NCBI GenBank assembly: GCA_019347795.1
Contig: JAHWKS010000001.1
Span: 1 to 20,618, forward strand
Direction of reading: 5' to 3'
Length of the DNA: 20,618 nucleotides
Source of the DNA: Planctomycetota bacterium
Lineage (GTDB): Bacteria; Planctomycetota; Planctomycetia; Pirellulales; Pirellulaceae
Made by a program: the position numbers and the translations under genes. Positions 14,997 through 20,618 of this stretch are shown piece after piece. Every line of letters starts with the position of its first letter. Within the stretch, counting starts at the first letter, position 1. Below the pieces are notes generated by a model that was not told where the DNA came from, made no database searches, and saw only the letters and a program-made list of their open reading frames with translations.

Positions 14997-17681
14997 ATGG
15001 ACCTGCGTTGCTTGCTCGTCGCGTCGCTCACGCTGTTGTCGGCCGGTAAGGCGTGTGGTGAAGTGCGGGCGGACTATCTTGGCGACGTGAAGCCGCTGCT
15101 GAAGGCGAAGTGTTACGCCTGCCACGGAGCGCTGAAGCAAGAAGGCGGTCTGCGTCTGGACACGGCGGCGTCGGCGATTGCCGGCGGGGATAGCGGCGCC
15201 GCGATTTCGGCGGGCGACGCCGAGGGAAGCTTGCTCATCGAACGCGTAACGTCGGAGGATGAGTCGCTTCGCATGCCGCAGGAGGGGGCGGCGCTCTCGA
15301 CCGAGGAGATTGAGATTCTCCGATACAGGATCAACGGCGGCGCGGCTGCGCCCGAGCATGAGTCGACCGATCGCGATCCGCGCGACCACTGGGCGTTCCG
15401 CCGACCGCAGCGTCCCGCGATTCCGCAGGTCGCGGGCGATCCACAAGAGAATCCCATCGACGCCTTCCTCGCCGCGGAGCGAGAGCGCCGCGGCCTCTCG
15501 CCGCAGCCGCCGCTGGAGCGATCGTTGCTTTTGCGCCGCGTGTATCTCGACCTGATCGGCCTGCCGCCGACGCGCGAGGAGCTGCGAGCGTTTCTCGCCG
15601 ATGATTCGCCGGATGCGTATGAGCGCGTCGTCCGGCGGCTGCTCGACTCGCCGCAGCACGGCGAGCGTTGGGCGCGGCATTGGATGGACGTGTGGCGATA
15701 CAGCGACTGGTACGGCCGGCGAATGGTTCCGGACGTGTGGAACAGCGCTCCGCAGATCTGGCGGTGGCGGGACTGGATCGTGCATTCGCTGAACCAGGAC
15801 CGCGGCTACGACCGCATGATCCGCGAGATGCTGGCCGCCGATGAGATCGCTTCCGAGGACCACTCGGCGGCCGCGGCGACCGGCTACCTCATTCGCAACT
15901 GGTATGCGCTGAATCCCAACGACTGGATGCGGAACAACGTCGAGCACACGGGCAAGGCGTTCCTCGCGCTCACATTCAACTGCGCCCATTGTCACGATCA
16001 CAAGTATGACCCGATTGCCCAGGAAGATTACTTCCGCCTGCGGGCGTACTTTGAGCCGATCGCGGTGCGACAGGACCGCGTGCCCGGCGAGGCCGACCCG
16101 GGGCCGTTCCAGGAGTATGACTACAGCGTATTGCGCAAGGTTCAGCGGCTGGGAATGGTGCGGATCTTCGACAAGAGTCCCGACGCGCCGACGTGGTTCT
16201 ACACCGGCGGCGACGAGCGGAACCGCGTCACCGAGCGCGGCTCAATCCCGCCCGGCGTGCCGGCCTTCCTCGGGCCGGCGCCGGAGATTGAAGCGATCGA
16301 ACTGCCGCCCGAGGTGTGGTATCCGGGGTTGCGGCCCGGCATCCAGAAGACGGTGCTCGCGGAGCGGCGCGATGCGGTCGCGGCAAGCGAGGCGGAATTG
16401 ACCGCCGCGGAAGGGGACGAGTTGAAGGTCCAGCTTGCCGAAGCCAGGTTGGCCGCGGCGCAGGCGGAGTTGGCCGGCGTCGAAGCTCGCATCGCGGCCG
16501 ATGAGGCGAAGCATCGCGGCGCCGGCGATCCGGATGTGCTCGCTCATATTGCGGCGCAGCGGGAGCGCGAGGCCGCGGTGAAATCGGCCGAAGCGAACGT
16601 GCTGGCAAGCCAACAGCGCTTGGCGGCGGCGGAAGCGAAGCCGGAGTCCGACGCCGATCGCGCTGGGCAGATCGAAGCCGCCGCCAAGCAACTCGCCGAC
16701 GCCCGCGCCGCACTCGACAAAGCTCGCGCCGCGGAGGAGGAGAACTCGCAAATCGCAACCTATTCGGCTTTCAGCCCCACGTATCCCAAGACCAGCACCG
16801 GCCGACGGAAGGCGCTTGCCGAGTGGATCGCGAGCGAAGAAAACCCGCTTACCGCACGCGTCGCGGTGAATCACATCTGGATGCGGCACTTTCACGCGCC
16901 GCTGGTCGCCACGGTCTACGACTTCGGCCGCAACGGCGCCGCCCCTACGCATCCTGAGCTGCTCGATTGGCTCGCCGTCGAGTTCATGGAGTCCGGCTGG
17001 AGCATGAAGCGCCTGCACTACCTGATCGTCACCAGCCAGGCATATCGTATGACTTCGGCTAATGACGGTAGGGTGCGACAAGCGGTAGCGCAGTCCCACG
17101 CGGCGGTAAGCGATGATCCCGAGAACCGTTTCCTCTGGCGGATGAACGTCGGCCGGATGGAGGCGGAAGTGGTGCGCGACAGCCTGCTCTCCCTCGCCGG
17201 CCGGATGGACCTCACGATGGGCGGGCAGGAGCTGGAGAACAGCGAGGCGCTCGCCACGCATCGCCGCAGCCTGTACTACAGTTGTCATCCGGAGCTGGAC
17301 GGCAAGAGCCAATTCGGCGCGCTCTTCGATGCCCCCGAGGCCAGCGGCTGCTATCGCCGCACCCGCACCGTCGTGCCGCAGCAAGCCCTCGCGCTCACCA
17401 ACAGCGAACTCGTCCACGAGGTAAGCGACGCGATCGCCGCCGATGTCTGGAAGACGAGCGTGAAAGCGGAGAATCCTCGCGTCCAAGACTTCGTCTCGGC
17501 CGCGTATGAGCGGATTCTGTGCCGCCCGCCGTCCGCCGCCGAAATGCAGTTATGCCGAGAGTTTCTCGATCGGCAGGCGGAGTTAATCGCACAAAGCAAT
17601 GCCGCGGACGCCGCAGCGCGAGCCCGGGAAAGCCTGGTGCGGGCTTTGTTGAACCACAACGACTTCATCGCGATACGTTGA
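14997..17681 (+). CDS. secreted PSCyt1-DUF1549-DUF1553 protein of the planctomycete cytochrome family
   Basis: An 894-residue exported protein. Residues 1-21 form a signal peptide (MDLRCLLVASLTLLSAGKAC). PSCyt1 follows, with a haem-c motif CYACH at residues 39-43, then DUF1549 (about 155-365), which carries a second CxxCH in NCAHCHDHKYDPI (329-333). Residues about 455-587 are an Ala/Glu/Lys-rich coiled coil. DUF1553 follows (about 600-890), with TSTGRRKALAEWIASEENPL, then VNHIWMRHF, and later RRSLYY and RTVVPQQALALTN. Members occur in large numbers in Planctomycetota, paired with DUF1501 proteins, and are suspected to act on polysaccharides. No enzymatic activity can be read here. The DUF1501 gene begins four bases after the stop, so the two form one operon. 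No strong ribosome site precedes ATG 14997, but the signal peptide supports that start. Confidence 0.92.
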   Translation: MDLRCLLVASLTLLSAGKACGEVRADYLGDVKPLLKAKCYACHGALKQEGGLRLDTAASAIAGGDSGAAISAGDAEGSLLIERVTSEDESLRMPQEGAALSTEEIEILRYRINGGAAAPEHESTDRDPRDHWAFRRPQRPAIPQVAGDPQENPIDAFLAAERERRGLSPQPPLERSLLLRRVYLDLIGLPPTREELRAFLADDSPDAYERVVRRLLDSPQHGERWARHWMDVWRYSDWYGRRMVPDVWNSAPQIWRWRDWIVHSLNQDRGYDRMIREMLAADEIASEDHSAAAATGYLIRNWYALNPNDWMRNNVEHTGKAFLALTFNCAHCHDHKYDPIAQEDYFRLRAYFEPIAVRQDRVPGEADPGPFQEYDYSVLRKVQRLGMVRIFDKSPDAPTWFYTGGDERNRVTERGSIPPGVPAFLGPAPEIEAIELPPEVWYPGLRPGIQKTVLAERRDAVAASEAELTAAEGDELKVQLAEARLAAAQAELAGVEARIAADEAKHRGAGDPDVLAHIAAQREREAAVKSAEANVLASQQRLAAAEAKPESDADRAGQIEAAAKQLADARAALDKARAAEEENSQIATYSAFSPTYPKTSTGRRKALAEWIASEENPLTARVAVNHIWMRHFHAPLVATVYDFGRNGAAPTHPELLDWLAVEFMESGWSMKRLHYLIVTSQAYRMTSANDGRVRQAVAQSHAAVSDDPENRFLWRMNVGRMEAEVVRDSLLSLAGRMDLTMGGQELENSEALATHRRSLYYSCHPELDGKSQFGALFDAPEASGCYRRTRTVVPQQALALTNSELVHEVSDAIAADVWKTSVKAENPRVQDFVSAAYERILCRPPSAAEMQLCREFLDRQAELIAQSNAADAAARARESLVRALLNHNDFIAIR

Positions 17682-17685
17682 AACC

Positions 17686-19164
17686 ATGAATCCTGAACAC
17701 GCCTGCTGTCATCGGCACGGCCGCCGCGCGTTTCTCGCGGACCTGGGAATGGGTTTTACTGGACTGGCGCTCGGCGCGATGCTCTCCGACGACGGCGTCG
17801 TGCGCGGCGCCGAGCATGCCCCGCCCGACGGACGGCCCCACTTTCCGCCGCGGGCGAAGTCCGTCATCTGGATTTTTCTCTCCGGCGGGTACAGCCACGT
17901 CGAAACGTTCGATCCCAAGCCGGCCCTGAACTTGTACGCCGGGATGACCTTCGACGAGACGCCGCTGGAGAACCCCCTTCACTCGCCGCTCCACAAGAAG
18001 CGGTTCCGCTCCGTGCCGGCCGAGGAGATCAACGTCCGCGATGTTTATCCCAGCATCTACCCGATGCAGGTCGGCTGGCGGAAGCACGGGCAAAGCGGCA
18101 TCGAGGTGACCGATTGGTGGCCGAACCTGGCCGGGTGTGTGGATGACCTGTGCTTCGTCCGCAACATGTGGACGACCGACAACGATCACGCCGCCGAGAA
18201 TCAAATTCATACCGGCCGGCACCGTCTCGACCCGCCGCAACCGAGCATCGGCGCCTGGGCCCACTACGGCTTGGGCGCCTTCAATGAGGATCTGCCGAAG
18301 TTCGTCGTACTGGGCGGCCCCACGCGGTCCGACACGCGGCAATCGATCGACGCCAACTACCTCGGCCCGCAGCACGCCGGCGTGCCGCTCTCGCTCGATC
18401 CCCAGAACCCGCTCCCCTTCGGCCGGCGCCGTGTGGATCAAACGGCCGAGGAGCAGCGCAACGAGTACGAGTTGATCGGGAAGCTGAACGGGCTGGCGGC
18501 GGTCGAGTACCCGGCGGACCAGGAGCTGACGGCCCGCATCCGCGCGTATGAACTGGCCTATCGCATGCAAGCCGCGGCGCCGGAGGCGATCGACTTCGCC
18601 CGGGAAACCGCGGCGACGCAGAAACTTTACGGCCTGGACAACGACGCGACCCGCGTCGCAGGGCAACGGCTCCTGGCGGCGCGGCGGCTGGTGGAGCGCG
18701 GCGTGCGATTCGTGCAGGTCTTCCCGTCTTCCTATGGCGTCTGGGACTCCCACCAGAAGCTGAAGGAGAACCACACCCGCCTCTGCGCCACCGTCGATCT
18801 TCCCGTGGCCGGCCTGATCCGCGACCTCAAGCAGCGCGGCCTCTTTGACGAGACAGTGGTCGTCTTCTGCACCGAGTTCGGCCGCACGCCCGGCATGGAG
18901 CAGCGGAACGGCGGCAAGGACGGCCGCGACCATCATCCGCACGGCTTCACGATCTGGCTGGCCGGCGCCGGCGTGAAGCAAGGGCACGTCCACGGCGCCA
19001 CGGACGAACTCGGCTACCATGCCTTGGGCGAAGGTCACTACGTGACCGACCTTCACGCCACCGTGCTCCACCTCCTCGGCCTCGACAACCGCCGCCTGGA
19101 AGTCCCCGGCCATAAACGCCTGGAGATCGATCACGGCCGAGTGATCCACGAAATACTGGCGTAA
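17686..19164 (+). CDS. Tat-exported DUF1501 protein
   Basis: A 492-residue protein with a twin-arginine signal: GRRAFLADLGMGFTGLALGAML, with Arg13-Arg14. Its body is DUF1501, a family related to the alkaline phosphatase/sulfatase superfamily. Recognisable blocks are KSVIWIFLSGGYSHVETFDP near the N-terminus, VDDLCFVRNMWTTDNDHAAE in the middle, and VVVFCTEFGRTPGMEQ followed by GRDHHPHGFTIWLAGAGVKQ. The His/Asp-rich sites (TDNDHA, DHHPHG) could bind metal, by analogy with sulfatases. Folded export via Tat fits a metalloprotein. It follows the DUF1549/DUF1553 gene by four bases, the standard planctomycete pairing, and probably works with it outside the cytoplasmic membrane. The substrate is unknown. 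Confidence 0.92.
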   Translation: MNPEHACCHRHGRRAFLADLGMGFTGLALGAMLSDDGVVRGAEHAPPDGRPHFPPRAKSVIWIFLSGGYSHVETFDPKPALNLYAGMTFDETPLENPLHSPLHKKRFRSVPAEEINVRDVYPSIYPMQVGWRKHGQSGIEVTDWWPNLAGCVDDLCFVRNMWTTDNDHAAENQIHTGRHRLDPPQPSIGAWAHYGLGAFNEDLPKFVVLGGPTRSDTRQSIDANYLGPQHAGVPLSLDPQNPLPFGRRRVDQTAEEQRNEYELIGKLNGLAAVEYPADQELTARIRAYELAYRMQAAAPEAIDFARETAATQKLYGLDNDATRVAGQRLLAARRLVERGVRFVQVFPSSYGVWDSHQKLKENHTRLCATVDLPVAGLIRDLKQRGLFDETVVVFCTEFGRTPGMEQRNGGKDGRDHHPHGFTIWLAGAGVKQGHVHGATDELGYHALGEGHYVTDLHATVLHLLGLDNRRLEVPGHKRLEIDHGRVIHEILA

Positions 19165-19215
19165 TCAGGCGACGCAAACTCGCCAGCGAGAAAACAAGGT
19201 CGTAGACTCCCGCTG

Positions 19216-19689
19216 CTACCGGAGTTCGAAGTTCACTTCGTTTGCGCCGGGAAGAACATCGACGGCCAGAACGGTGGCGCGGTTGTAGATGGCCGGGATG
19301 GGCCCGGAGGGACCGCCGGGCGGCGCGTCGATGGACACGGAATATGCGCCGACAGAGATTGATGCTTCGGGGAAGGAAAACCGTCCGTCATCGTTAATCG
19401 TCGCTCGCAGGGGACGCGGCTTCGCCGTTTTTCCAGCCGGGGTCAGCGTGATCGTCCCCACAAGCGGCTCCCCCCTCATTGTCACAAGTCCCTCGAGCGT
19501 CGCCCGCTCCACGCGGCCCACGGACGCGACGTAAACTCCGACGCCGATGGCGGCAATCGTCATCAAGAGAAGCAAGCTCGCCAGCGAGAACTGAAACAGG
19601 CGACGCGGGGACGCTTTAGGCATTGGACCAACTGCAGGTACGCGTTTCATCGAAGCTTGTCCCGTTGGCGTGGGAGGAAAGGGCGCCAT
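19216..19689 (-). CDS. membrane-anchored Ig-like/carboxypeptidase-regulatory-like protein
   Basis: At most 157 residues, with one transmembrane helix (LASLLLLMTIAAIGVGVYVA, about residues 36-55) preceded by basic residues (SPRRLFQF). The outside part, about 100 residues, is a beta-sandwich of the carboxypeptidase regulatory-like type: LEGLVTMRGEPLVGTITLTP, then INDDGRFSFPEASISVGAYS. Small proteins of this design with an 'FSLASLLLLMT' helix are common in planctomycetes. The start is uncertain: ATG 19689 has AAGGG directly adjacent, whereas ATG 19650 and ATG 19623 lack a ribosome site. It lies downstream of the copper ATPase gene in the same direction with a 28-base gap and could be cotranscribed. 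Function unknown. Confidence 0.75.
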   Translation of the reverse strand: MAPFPPTPTGQASMKRVPAVGPMPKASPRRLFQFSLASLLLLMTIAAIGVGVYVASVGRVERATLEGLVTMRGEPLVGTITLTPAGKTAKPRPLRATINDDGRFSFPEASISVGAYSVSIDAPPGGPSGPIPAIYNRATVLAVDVLPGANEVNFELR

Positions 19690-19717
19690 CCCTTGGCGCT
19701 GCGAGTTGCGATTATGG

Positions 19718-20618
<901 letters not shown>

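Noticed and set aside
14957..15049. A 30-codon reading frame with a good ribosome site (GGAG, five bases from ATG) overlapping the start of the DUF1549 gene in another frame
   Set aside because: It is Arg-rich with no family resemblance, and its stop is 50 bases past the DUF1549 start, so translational coupling is not obvious. A leader peptide is possible but unsupported.
17665..19149. A 494-codon open frame on the - strand
   Set aside because: It lies fully opposite the clear DUF1501 gene and has no recognisable family, so it is a shadow frame.

Overview
The window most likely comes from a member of the Planctomycetota. The clearest marker is the adjacent pair at 14997-19164: a secreted PSCyt1/DUF1549/DUF1553 cytochrome-type protein followed by a Tat-exported DUF1501 protein. 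This pair is greatly expanded in that phylum. The high GC content and the short membrane-anchored protein at 19216-19689, with its RRLFQFSLASLLLLMTIAAI-type start, fit the same assignment. No rRNA, tRNA or CRISPR array was seen.

Left flank (1-2647, + strand): the 3' end of a CbbX-like AAA+ ATPase with a C-terminal zinc ribbon, an internally duplicated ten-helix membrane protein, a small helical protein of unknown function, and queF of queuosine biosynthesis.

Middle (about 2650-13700): three linked genes of the DUF2157 / DUF4401 / GDYXXLXY membrane set (+), a MazF/PemK-type toxin-antitoxin pair (-), then a compact CRISPR-Cas effector operon cas3-csb3-csb1-csb2 (+) of type I-G (formerly I-U). 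The four cas genes overlap by 4 to 8 bases and are probably translationally coupled. No cas1, cas2, cas4 or array is present here. The CRISPR and toxin-antitoxin part looks visibly lower in GC than its flanks. Directly upstream of cas3 and in the same frame is the beginning of a second, different Cas3: an N-terminal HD nuclease domain with intact metal-ligand motifs. It is cut off by a perfect 24-bp inverted repeat and about 260 bp of apparently non-coding sequence. It looks like the fossil of an earlier type I system.

The whole middle block is bracketed by an imperfect direct repeat of about 55 bp (2631-2684 and 13695-13750). The left copy holds the real 3' end of queF plus a decayed 3' end of an SDR gene. 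The right copy holds the real 3' end of the SDR gene plus a queF-stop-like remnant. The simplest reading is that queF and the SDR gene once faced each other tail to tail, and that an 11-kb block carrying the defence genes was inserted between them or brought there by recombination.

Right flank (13705-20618): an HSD17B14-like short-chain dehydrogenase (-), a 60-residue protein (+), the PSCyt1/DUF1549/DUF1553 and DUF1501 pair (+), a membrane-anchored Ig-like/carboxypeptidase-regulatory-like protein (-), and the C-terminal part of a Cu(+) P1B-type ATPase (-) that runs off the window.
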